From JADGNF01 sp964582085 (lineage in GTDB: Archaea > Thermoproteota > Bathyarchaeia > Bathyarchaeales > Bathycorpusculaceae): a DNA stretch of 64,000 bases. The DNA lies in contig CAZOPV010000016.1 in the NCBI GenBank assembly GCA_964582085.1, forward strand, positions 6,141 to 70,140, in the 5' to 3' direction. Below are positions 17,496-25,124 of the stretch, piece after piece; position 1 is the first letter of the stretch; every line of letters begins with the position of its first letter. A program made the translations under genes and the position numbers. Below the pieces are notes generated by a model. That model did not search any database. It was not told the DNA's origin and saw only the letters and a program-made list of their open reading frames with translations.

Positions 17496-18958
17496 AAAAA
17501 ACCCAAAGCATATGCCCTGTATGCAACAAAATAATAGATGCACAATTAACCACCAAAGACGGAAAAATCATAATTACCAAATACTGCAAAGAGCACGGTA
17601 CCTTCGTTGCTACCCACTGGCAAAGTCAACCAATCTATAATTTTGTTGAAAACTACGACTTCTTCAAATATTTCCCCGAATCTGACTTCTCCGCCAACCC
17701 AAAAGATTGTCCAGCTAGCTGTGAAAGCTGTAACAGCCACGTCTCAAGTACAGTCATAGGTGTAATTGACGTCACCAAAAAATGTGACCTAAAATGTGCC
17801 ATCTGCTTCTCAACTTTCTCAGATCACATAGTAGACTACGAACCTACCAAAGAAGAACTAATAGATATGCTGACTTTTCTCAGCCAACGCAACCCTAAGC
17901 CACCCGCCATTCTCTTCTCCGGTGGTGAACCTTTAGAGCGCGAAGATATGCCCGAAATCATTGCGGTGGCACACAAACTAAAATTTATGACGATACTTGC
18001 AACTAATGGTATCCACATAGCACAAAATCCAGCTTTAGCAACTAAACTTAAACAAAGTGGTCTGAACATAGTTTATCTCCAATTTGACAGCTTCAACGAC
18101 AGCTTCTACGAGAAAATCCGTGGTAAAAAACTCCTTAAATACAAATATCAAGCCATAGATGTCTGCCGTAAACTTGACATGGAAATAATTCTTGTCACAA
18201 CACTAATGCGTGGCTTTAACGACCAAGAAGTCGGAAACATCATAAAATTCACCGCCAAAAACTCTGACATCATCAGGGGATTAATTTTCCAGCCCATAGC
18301 CTTCACCGGACGAGCAACTGACAATCCTTTCAAAGAAACATGGCGTGATTGGCGCTTCGCCGAAGAGGTGGAAAGCCAATTAAATGGAGAAATAAAAGCC
18401 ACTGACTTATTCCCTCTCTCAGTTATGACTTCCCCGATAAAGATAATGCGAAAATTCATGAAAAAACCTTGGCCTCTCTTCTCATGTAGCCCTCACTGCG
18501 GTATCGTTAACTGGATGTATGTATCCAAAAGCGGAAAAATAATTCCAATTAACCACTTTGTTAGCTTTGACAAATTCTTTAGGGGAATCCTAAAGACAGC
18601 TCAGAATGTAGATGAACAAAGTAAATTTTCCTTGCTTGCAACACTTTTCATTTCATCTACACTTGCAATGAATATGTTGCTAGTGACGAAGGAAGTTGGC
18701 ATCTTTACTCTTATGAAAGCCATTTTGAAAATGTTTGTCTCTCCAGCTTACCAATCGCTTGGTCCTATACGAAGGCGAATCTTCCTGTTGGGTTGCATGG
18801 CGTTCATGGATCCCTACACATTTGATGTAAACCGCGTTCGCCGTTGTGTCATCCACTACGTAACGCCAAACAAGAAAATTATACCCTTCTGCGCCTACAA
18901 CAATGTCCACCGGATAGACACAGAAGAAAACTATGTGCAGAAAAACCAAAAATCTTAG
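17492..18958 (+). CDS. Tes-like radical SAM protein (tetraether lipid synthase family)
   Basis: Closely follows the layout of Tes, the GDGT tetraether synthase (MA_1486 in Methanosarcina acetivorans, MJ0619 relatives): N-terminal CPVC and YCKEHG (C8, C11, C32), CPASCESC (C73, C77, C80), the radical-SAM motif CDLKCAIC (C98, C102, C105), LFSGGEPLEREDMPEI, LATNGIHIA, YLQFDSFNDSFYEKIRGK, and SPHCGIVNWMYV. Tes joins the phytanyl tails of two archaeols. The TTG start overlaps the UbiA stop. The last ~110 residues are less like Tes, and the paralogous family is broad, so the exact reaction is inferred from the UbiA neighbour. Confidence 0.75.
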   Translation: MKKTQSICPVCNKIIDAQLTTKDGKIIITKYCKEHGTFVATHWQSQPIYNFVENYDFFKYFPESDFSANPKDCPASCESCNSHVSSTVIGVIDVTKKCDLKCAICFSTFSDHIVDYEPTKEELIDMLTFLSQRNPKPPAILFSGGEPLEREDMPEIIAVAHKLKFMTILATNGIHIAQNPALATKLKQSGLNIVYLQFDSFNDSFYEKIRGKKLLKYKYQAIDVCRKLDMEIILVTTLMRGFNDQEVGNIIKFTAKNSDIIRGLIFQPIAFTGRATDNPFKETWRDWRFAEEVESQLNGEIKATDLFPLSVMTSPIKIMRKFMKKPWPLFSCSPHCGIVNWMYVSKSGKIIPINHFVSFDKFFRGILKTAQNVDEQSKFSLLATLFISSTLAMNMLLVTKEVGIFTLMKAILKMFVSPAYQSLGPIRRRIFLLGCMAFMDPYTFDVNRVRRCVIHYVTPNKKIIPFCAYNNVHRIDTEENYVQKNQKS

Positions 18959-18966
18959 TTGCCTAC

Positions 18967-19395
18967 CTACCCCACAACTTGTACATTCAAAACGCAAAAT
19001 TCACCACTGAACTCCAAGACTCCTAATTCATTGAGGCTCCATAGTTCAAAAACCACGGAAAAATTCCCAACCTGATCCAAAGAAACCGCAACAAGTTTTT
19101 CCCACTTAGTTTCAACCTGTACAGTTTCTCTAAAAATTTGAACCGCGCTTGTATTAAGTGGAAACGTTGGGTTAACATCGTTAGTCACTTTTATTTGAAC
19201 CTCGCACAGCCGAGAAGTATTCATGTGGTTTTCCACTGTAAAATAGACACTAAAAGTGCTATTTTCGCCAGCAACTAGCACGTCAGGATATCCTTCAGCT
19301 CGTCGTTGAGTATTAAGCAAATATATTGTTAAATACTCCTTCGTTGGCGTTCCAATGGCAATATAATAATATCCAAACAAAATAGCAGAAAGCAA
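18967..19395 (-). CDS. DUF1616-like protein, start uncertain
   Basis: The visible part has a hydrophobic N-terminus, then PTKEYLTIYLLNTQRRAEGYPDVLVAGENSTFSV and an Ig-like beta domain ending in VLNVQVVG, as in DUF1616 proteins. These are predicted extracytoplasmic membrane proteins often found beside GT2 glycosyltransferases. The only conventional start is TTG at 19395, which cuts into the membrane helix. The frame stays open to about 19499 and encodes a basic segment plus an intact helix (SFVVAVAVALLLSAILFG), with only ATA or ATT as possible starts near 19482-19497. Either a rare start codon is used or a start was lost. Confidence 0.6.
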   Translation of the reverse strand: MLSAILFGYYYIAIGTPTKEYLTIYLLNTQRRAEGYPDVLVAGENSTFSVYFTVENHMNTSRLCEVQIKVTNDVNPTFPLNTSAVQIFRETVQVETKWEKLVAVSLDQVGNFSVVFELWSLNELGVLEFSGEFCVLNVQVVG

Positions 19396-19478
19396 AAGTG
19401 CAACTGCAACTGCAACTACAAAGCTATCTTCATCATCTCTTAAACTGAGTGTTTGAGTGATTCTCTTAATTATTTTTC

Positions 19479-20165
19479 CTATGCTCTCACTCTCAATCCC
19501 TTAAGCATAGTGGCAAAAATTTCAATTCCTGACTTAAAAGGTCTAAGCTTTGGCTTACCATACTTTCTGACTTTATAAGACGATGGGACTTCAACCATAC
19601 GAAAGCCCTTCTTAGCGAATTTTATGAGCATCTCAGTGGCAAACGCCATGTCTGTTTCAATAAATTCAGATTTTTCTAAAGCTGCCCGAGATATAGCTCT
19701 AAACCCTGACTGTGTATCACTAAAGTTTTGCTTGTAAAGCATATTAAAACAGAACGTTATTATTTTGTTGCCTATGAAATTCAGCAACCCCATAGCTTTA
19801 TTTGGATCATACATCCGTGTTGCCAAGCACATTTCTGCATCAGTTTCCATCATACGTTCAAGCAAGAGATTCACATGCTTCAGTTCGTAGGTCCCATCGC
19901 CATCGACCATAATCACTACATCGCCTTTTGCGTGTTTCATACCCACCCTTAAAGCAAGACCATAACCCCGTCTTGGTTCAACTATAAGTCGACAGTTGGA
20001 GTCCTTTGCAATTTCCAGTGTGCCATCGTTCGAGTTCCCGTCAACAACAATAATTTCTTTTGGATATCTTAGCTCTCTTTCAATAGTTTCCAACGTTTCA
20101 CGGATATTCCCAGCTTCATTAAGTGTTGGAATTACCACAGACACCAAATTTACTTTCGTCGTCAA
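19479..20165 (-). CDS. Family 2 glycosyltransferase, dolichyl-phosphate mannosyltransferase-like
   Basis: DPM1-type GT-A protein: VSVVIPTLNEAGNI, IIVVDGNSNDGT, VDGDGTYELKHV as metal-binding site, ATRMYDP and DTQSGFRAISR. It has no membrane helices and is 228 residues long. It likely makes a polyprenyl-phosphate sugar. It lies between a GT4 gene (46 bases upstream) and a DUF1616-like gene whose open frame overlaps its end. It is distinct from the GT2 at 8730, with similarity limited to family motifs. Confidence 0.85.
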   Translation of the reverse strand: MTTKVNLVSVVIPTLNEAGNIRETLETIERELRYPKEIIVVDGNSNDGTLEIAKDSNCRLIVEPRRGYGLALRVGMKHAKGDVVIMVDGDGTYELKHVNLLLERMMETDAEMCLATRMYDPNKAMGLLNFIGNKIITFCFNMLYKQNFSDTQSGFRAISRAALEKSEFIETDMAFATEMLIKFAKKGFRMVEVPSSYKVRKYGKPKLRPFKSGIEIFATMLKGLRVRA

Positions 20166-20211
20166 CAGCTACAGCTTCCGTTTTTGTTGGAAGGAGATAT
20201 TTTATGTAACC

Positions 20212-21369
20212 TTAAATAAATTCTTCGTATATTTTAACCATTTTGTCAACGTTTACGTTCCATCCAAAGCTCTTCTCAACTTCATTTCTCAGTTTTTCCT
20301 TAACGTTCAATGAGGTAGGTACAGAAAATTCCAATATCGCTTCAGCTAAAATTTTAGGCATATTAGGTGGTACTAGTTTTCCGTAACCCTTGATGAAAAT
20401 CTCTTTTATACCACCAACATCTGTGGTTACCAACGGCAAACCACAAGCCATAGCTTCCAACGCTACCAGAGGTAAACCCTCACCTGATTTGGATGGCAAC
20501 ACAAAAAAATCTGCTGCATTATAATAATCTGGTAAATCTTCATCAGGTACAAAACCCACAAGTAGGAACCTGTGGCTAATCTCTAACTGTTCAATTTTAG
20601 CCTTTATGTCAACAAAATCTGGGCCTCTACCAATCACCAAGAAAACTAAATCAGGATTCCTTTGAAGTGCAATTTTTGCTGCCTCTATTAAGGTATCAAT
20701 TCCATTTTTGTAAACTAGCCGCCGTACTGTAACCGCGACTACTGCGTTGGATGATATGTGGTGTTTTTTTCTAATTTTCTCTTTTGCAGCGAGGACAAGT
20801 TTGAAGCGATCTAAATCAACTCCGTTGTAAATAACTTCTACTTTTTCAACTTCAGCTCCTAAACTCAAAACATAGTTTTTAGTTGCGTTACTTACAGCAA
20901 CAATTTTATCTGCACTTTTAAGAACTTGTTTACCTACCAAAACATCGTTTAACCCCTCAACAGTATTCCACATTCCCTTATAATCTATGAATGTATTGTG
21001 CTGCGTTAGTACAAGCGGCTTCTGGTAGCGCTTAGCCAACTTCGCTGCGACAAGAGATGACAAATAAGGGTGTCCATGAGCGTGCACAATATCGCTGAAT
21101 TTTACGGCTTGTAAAAAAGTTCTACAACTGGAAACCTCAGGAATGGGGTAAGGAATTCCAAGTCTAAACCCTACATTCAAAGCTTCGTAGCACTGAACCG
21201 GTATGTGATCATAGACGTAATTCTTGGTGGTGTAATTTCTATGAGTTAGCACCATGAGCTCGAACTTCCGTTTGAGAAGCCTCTTACTTTGTTCGTACAC
21301 AACGCGCTCTATGCCTCCAACATGAGGTAAGAACGTATGTGTAACGATACAGAGCTTTGTTTGAGTCAT
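20212..21369 (-). CDS. Family 4 glycosyltransferase
   Basis: GT-B enzyme: THTFLPHVGGIERVVYEQSKRL in the acceptor domain, the HAHGHPYLSSL loop, VIYNGVDLDRF at the domain border, and VRRLVYKNGIDTLIEA with SKSGEGLPLVALEAMACGLPLV (E-x7-E) in the donor domain. 385 residues. The ATG at 21369 is followed directly by the first strand (KLCIVTHTF). It is first in a minus-strand cluster with a GT2 and a DUF1616-like protein, probably for surface glycan synthesis. The donor sugar is unknown. Confidence 0.86.
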   Translation of the reverse strand: MTQTKLCIVTHTFLPHVGGIERVVYEQSKRLLKRKFELMVLTHRNYTTKNYVYDHIPVQCYEALNVGFRLGIPYPIPEVSSCRTFLQAVKFSDIVHAHGHPYLSSLVAAKLAKRYQKPLVLTQHNTFIDYKGMWNTVEGLNDVLVGKQVLKSADKIVAVSNATKNYVLSLGAEVEKVEVIYNGVDLDRFKLVLAAKEKIRKKHHISSNAVVAVTVRRLVYKNGIDTLIEAAKIALQRNPDLVFLVIGRGPDFVDIKAKIEQLEISHRFLLVGFVPDEDLPDYYNAADFFVLPSKSGEGLPLVALEAMACGLPLVTTDVGGIKEIFIKGYGKLVPPNMPKILAEAILEFSVPTSLNVKEKLRNEVEKSFGWNVNVDKMVKIYEEFI

Positions 21370-21512
21370 GGGGCTCAGCTTTGCTTAATCTCCTCGACAA
21401 AGAAACTATTATAATTTTAGGATAAAACAACTCTATAGTTAAGCGAGGGGGTCAAAGTCTTAAGAAAAAATGCTTAGCTTAAAGTTTGCCCTAGCAAATC
21501 TTTTACGGAAAC

Positions 21513-21547
21513 TTAATATCCTGTATATTGGATGAACTATCCATCAA
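21513..21547 (+). promoter_or_regulatory. TATA box and btuF-like palindromic operator before the Cys-rich Rossmann gene
   Basis: TTAATAT at 21513-21519 is a plausible TATA element. About 25 bases on, over the expected transcription start, lies TTGGATGAACTATCCATC (21528-21545). It shares 17 of 20 positions with the palindrome over the btuF start (22890-22909). Same element, same position relative to the promoter: inferred common operator. Confidence 0.5.
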
Positions 21548-21575
21548 CAGCAAAACCAAGTTTGCGTGGAGAAGA

Positions 21576-22226
21576 ATGGATATAATCATCGGAGGCGGAA
21601 AATACGGTTGCACCGCCGTGGAATTTCTAAGAAAAAACCGCAAAGATTTCGTGGTTATCGACAGTGACCCCAACTGTCAAGCTGTTAAACGGTTTCCCCT
21701 CAAGGAAGGTGTTCGTTTTGACGAACCTGGTGGCTATTTCATTCATGGTGACTTGTCTACAGTCATTGACCTCATCGATAAATTGAACCCAGAGTACGTT
21801 TTTCCCACCGCGCCAGTTCACATAGCTGCAGATATGGCGCAACTTAAATTCCAACTTACGCCATGGCGGGAAGTCATCAACACTATATTGCCTCGACTCC
21901 CCCACTCTGTTGTTTTGCTGGCTGGAAAAGGCAAAATTGTTCTCAGTTTTAACAGAGACCACGACTGCGTCGACAACTGTTCCATGCCTGAAACCTGTCC
22001 TTCTTCAGGAATAAAAAAACCCTGCACCATGACAAAAATGATGCAGTATGCACGTCCAGACGCATTCATCTTGCTGAGCCACTCTATAGCTCCAGGTATG
22101 GGCGCCATCAAAGGTTCTGAGCTTCAAGAATTTTTTAAATGGGCCAAAACCAAAGATAAGTTTGTAGTGGGTACCTCATGCGACTGCCACGGAGTCTTTT
22201 CAGCGTTCAAAAAAGCTAAAACCTAA
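21576..22226 (+). CDS. Uncharacterised Rossmann-fold protein with Cys-rich C-terminal half
   Basis: The N-terminus MDIIIGGGKYGCTAVEFLRKN...VVIDSDPNC is a nucleotide-binding Rossmann start resembling TrkA-N/KTN domains. The C-terminal half has a cysteine cluster (C-x3-C-x5-C-x8-C in DHDCVDNCSMPETC...KKPC) and a later CDCHG, suggesting an Fe-S or other metal site. The frame opens at a TTG at 21528, but ATG at 21576 has GGAGAAGA before it and starts right at the first strand. About 216 residues, no membrane helix. Function not known. The shared operator with btuF suggests a cobamide- or cobalt-related role (inference). Confidence 0.72.
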   Translation: MDIIIGGGKYGCTAVEFLRKNRKDFVVIDSDPNCQAVKRFPLKEGVRFDEPGGYFIHGDLSTVIDLIDKLNPEYVFPTAPVHIAADMAQLKFQLTPWREVINTILPRLPHSVVLLAGKGKIVLSFNRDHDCVDNCSMPETCPSSGIKKPCTMTKMMQYARPDAFILLSHSIAPGMGAIKGSELQEFFKWAKTKDKFVVGTSCDCHGVFSAFKKAKT

Positions 22227-22233
22227 AAAGCAA

Positions 22234-22716
22234 CTATTTGTGTGATGCATCTCTGAACGCGCGAGTGTACATATTTGAAGAGACGCCTGCCACAAGTCCA
22301 CCAATGCCATCGTTGGTTATGGCTCCTAACTTCTTGAGGATTCCTGGTTTTGCTTGGTCAAATCGTGTAAACTCAAAAACACCCTTTACCCCTGCTATGT
22401 AATTGGCTATTGCAAGCCCCATTAACTCGTCAGCAACTAACCCCGGTCGCCCTTTAAATCTTTCAACGCTCAATCCTGGGATCAGTCCCGCTTCAGCATC
22501 TTCTTGTGCCCTAAAGCACATGACCTCCAACGTGGCAATATTCACATCGGATAAGACATCCAAAAACTCCTCCCGTAATAACTCTTCTGCTTTCTCTTTA
22601 GTTTCCACCCCTGGATGTGGCACATAGAACTCCAAGGCTGTATCAATAAGATCTTGTAAGGTTATGCCGTTTTTTTCCAAAAACTTCAGCAATGGTGGTG
22701 ATGTCTCAAATTTCAT
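22234..22716 (-). CDS. cobZ: Alpha-ribazole phosphatase CobZ / PgpA-family phosphatase
   Basis: PgpA-fold protein: ADELMGLAIANYI, FTRFDQAKPGIL, and GAITNDGIGGLVAGV correspond to the DE-x-x-G, FDxxKP and DDxxAG motifs of the phosphatidylglycerophosphatase A family. In methanogenic archaea this family includes CobZ, which removes the phosphate from alpha-ribazole phosphate or adenosylcobalamin phosphate. It is 160 residues long. It faces the btuF operon head to head, which supports CobZ over a lipid phosphatase. The Asp-Asp of PgpA appears here as Asn-Asp. Confidence 0.75.
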   Translation of the reverse strand: MKFETSPPLLKFLEKNGITLQDLIDTALEFYVPHPGVETKEKAEELLREEFLDVLSDVNIATLEVMCFRAQEDAEAGLIPGLSVERFKGRPGLVADELMGLAIANYIAGVKGVFEFTRFDQAKPGILKKLGAITNDGIGGLVAGVSSNMYTRAFRDASHK

Positions 22717-22873
22717 GCTCTATCGACGAATTCAATGTGAAGGGCGCTTCTTAAGTTTTACGTGAACCAACTCTCCATCTGTTTTTTGTCTCGTAGCTTT
22801 CTTGTCCTGAGGCATGTTGGTGCCTTAGTCATCTTTTTCAACTCAACTGGTGATTAAGTTATTTTGAACAACG

Positions 22874-22909
22874 TTTATATCTCTCTGGGTTGGATAATCT
22901 ATCCAACAA
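22874..22909 (+). promoter_or_regulatory. btuF promoter with 19-bp palindromic operator
   Basis: TTTATAT at 22874-22880 is the TATA box. The perfect inverted repeat GTTGGATA-ATC-TATCCAAC (22889-22907) covers the expected transcription start about 25 bases downstream, a position where a bound repressor would block initiation. AGGTG follows as the ribosome binding site. A near copy is at 21528. No B12 riboswitch fits in the roughly 40-base leader. Confidence 0.6.
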
Positions 22910-22920
22910 AGGTGTAAAAA

Positions 22921-23988
22921 ATGGATAAACCCACAATCATCTATATCGTGACTATTCTGGCTGTTGTCTCAATGATTGTTGCAGCCTATGGTTTTGTGGC
23001 TCTTCAAGGTCAAATCGACGATTTGAAAGCTTCCAACACTGCATTGGAAAGCTCTATAGATAGCATTCAAAGGTCTTTGACTACCATTCAACAGCAAATC
23101 AATGAGTATCAAGAGACAATCGCTGAGTATCAGCAAGTGACACTAGTGGATTCTATGGGTAACGTGGTAACTTTAAATTCGTCTCCTCAACGCATTGTTT
23201 CTTTGGCTCCCAGTAATACAGAGATACTTTTTGCCATCGGTGCGGGAGACAAAGTTGTAGGTGTGACTGATTTCTGCAACTATCCTTACAATTTCACAGC
23301 GTGGATTGAAGCAGGCAACATGACCAGTATCGGTAGCTACTATGGACCATCAACAGAGCCGATTGTTGCATTGAATCCTGATTTAGTGCTTGCTTCGTCT
23401 GGAAGTTTGGATGCAGCCGCCAATCTGCGCAATTTAGGCATTAACGTTCTGGTTGTGGAATCCAAAACTTTGGATGGCGTTTTGCAAGATATCTTGATGA
23501 TCGGTCGAGCCACAGGCAACAATGCACAAGCTAGCGCGCTGGTATCAGCTATGCGGGAAAGGATCGATAATGTAACCACCAAAGCAGCAACTGCTACCAC
23601 AAAGCCAAAAGTATACCATGAAGTTTGGAATGACCCACTCATGAGTGTAGGTCCAGGAACGTTCATCGATGAGCTAATAACACTTGCAGGCGGTGAAAAC
23701 ATTTTCCACGACGCCACAACAAGTTGGCCAACGGTAAGTTCTGAAGCAATAGTCGCAAAAAATCCCGATGTTATGGTGTTTCCTGATATGTATATGGGTG
23801 TCCAGAATTTCTACCAAACTATTGAGGCTGTGAAGCAACGACCAGGATGGGGAATAATAAACGCCGTCAAGAACGATGCAATCTATGAAATCAACGCTGA
23901 CATAATTTCCCGTTCAGGACCCAGATTGGTTGATGCACTAGAAGAGTTGTCTAAGATGATTCATCCAGAAATCTTTGGGCAACCCTAA
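22921..23988 (+). CDS. btuF: Cobamide ABC transporter substrate-binding protein
   Basis: Membrane-anchored binding protein: N-terminal helix (IIYIVTILAVVSMIVAAYGF), a short coiled coil rich in Gln/Ile (about residues 30-75), then the two-lobe helical-backbone domain with QRIVSLAPSNTEILFAIGAGDKVVGVTDFCNYP, ALNPDLVLASSG, VYHEVWNDPLMSVGPGTFIDELITLAGGENIF. This matches BtuF/FecB-type proteins. It captures cobamides or cobinamide outside the cell. First gene of a seven-gene operon with btuC, btuD and cobamide assembly genes, which supports B12 rather than iron. ATG at 22921 follows AGGTG. Confidence 0.88.
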   Translation: MDKPTIIYIVTILAVVSMIVAAYGFVALQGQIDDLKASNTALESSIDSIQRSLTTIQQQINEYQETIAEYQQVTLVDSMGNVVTLNSSPQRIVSLAPSNTEILFAIGAGDKVVGVTDFCNYPYNFTAWIEAGNMTSIGSYYGPSTEPIVALNPDLVLASSGSLDAAANLRNLGINVLVVESKTLDGVLQDILMIGRATGNNAQASALVSAMRERIDNVTTKAATATTKPKVYHEVWNDPLMSVGPGTFIDELITLAGGENIFHDATTSWPTVSSEAIVAKNPDVMVFPDMYMGVQNFYQTIEAVKQRPGWGIINAVKNDAIYEINADIISRSGPRLVDALEELSKMIHPEIFGQP

Positions 23989-24032
23989 TTACCTTCTTTT
24001 TTATATTAAAACGCAATGTTAGTGAAATATAC

Positions 24033-25112
24033 TTGAAAACCGATATTGAACATGTTCATTTAAAGCGTGTTTCACGATGGAAATTTTACATAGTTGGACT
24101 TTTAATCGCGTTTGTTGTCATCCTATTTTTGTCTCTTAATTTGGGTTATTCTCCTATCCCTTACAGCGATGTCTTAACTACACTGCTCAAGCAAGTCCCT
24201 CTCCTTAACACATTGGTGGAAAACGTAGATATCTCCAAGACCACTGAGATTATAATCACCCAGATCAGATTACCCCGCGTGTTATGTGGAGCTTTTGTTG
24301 GTGCAGCACTAGCCACCGCAGGCGTAATCTATCAAGGTATCTTTAGGAATCCAATGGCCGACCCCTATGTTATCGGCGCCTCTACTGGCGCTACAGTGGG
24401 CTCAGCTTTGGTGTTGGTTTTGGGCATGGGCCTATCATTTTTTGGAGTAAATACTCTGCAAATTTTTGCTTTTATTGGTTCTTTAATAACTGTTATCTTT
24501 GTTTATAACATTTCCAGAGTGGGCTCGAGGGTTCCAGTCACAACTTTGCTCCTAGTAGGCATTGCGGTTAGTCTTTTCCTCAACGCTATAGTTACTTATT
24601 TGCAAACAATTGCAAGTGACCGAATTCTTCATGGATTAACATTCTGGATTATTGGCAGCTTGGCACCCACAGAAAACTGGGACAAATTCTGGTCTATTTT
24701 GCCATTTATAGTAACGGGGTTTGCCGTTTCTTACCTGTATTCGCGGAACTTGAACGTTCTTGCTTTAGGCGAAGAACAAGCCCAGCACCTCGGTGTCGAA
24801 ACAGAGAAAGTTAAAATGATACTTATAGTTACGGGCGCTCTCCTTACAGCAGCCGCCGTCTCCATTAGTGGTTTAATTGGTTTTGTTGGTCTCATAATTC
24901 CTCACTTGACACGTGTTCTGATTGGTCCAGACCACCGGGTTCTTTTGCCCACAGCTGCTATTGTCGGCGCCTCTTTTCTGGTGTTTTGTGATGCTCTTTC
25001 ACGGGTGGTTATGGGTTCAGGCGAGGCGCCTGTGGGCATACTTACCGCGTTGTCTGGTGCCCCCTTCTTTGTGTACCTGTTGCGTAGAAAAAAGAAAGGA
25101 TATACCGTGTAA
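24033..25112 (+). CDS. btuC: Cobamide ABC transporter permease
   Basis: FecCD/BtuC family: about ten membrane helices, ITQIRLPRVLCGAFVGAALATAGVIYQGIFRNPMADPYVIGASTGA, ALGEEQAQHLGV (the coupling loop to the ATPase) and GLIGFVGLIIPHLTRVLIGPDHR. 359 residues. The start is TTG at 24033, with no strong ribosome binding site. A short T-tract (around 23997-24002) lies between btuF and btuC and might reduce read-through, so that more binding protein than permease is made (inference). Confidence 0.88.
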   Translation: MKTDIEHVHLKRVSRWKFYIVGLLIAFVVILFLSLNLGYSPIPYSDVLTTLLKQVPLLNTLVENVDISKTTEIIITQIRLPRVLCGAFVGAALATAGVIYQGIFRNPMADPYVIGASTGATVGSALVLVLGMGLSFFGVNTLQIFAFIGSLITVIFVYNISRVGSRVPVTTLLLVGIAVSLFLNAIVTYLQTIASDRILHGLTFWIIGSLAPTENWDKFWSILPFIVTGFAVSYLYSRNLNVLALGEEQAQHLGVETEKVKMILIVTGALLTAAAVSISGLIGFVGLIIPHLTRVLIGPDHRVLLPTAAIVGASFLVFCDALSRVVMGSGEAPVGILTALSGAPFFVYLLRRKKKGYTV

Positions 25113-25124
25113 AAGTGAATATTT

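Noticed and set aside
21528..21575. Longer open frame from TTG for the Cys-rich Rossmann protein
   Set aside because: The TTG is inside the operator-like palindrome; ATG at 21576 has a good ribosome binding site and starts the fold.
22861..22920. Cobalamin riboswitch before btuF
   Set aside because: The leader after the predicted start is too short for one and shows no B12-box; a protein operator is the better reading.
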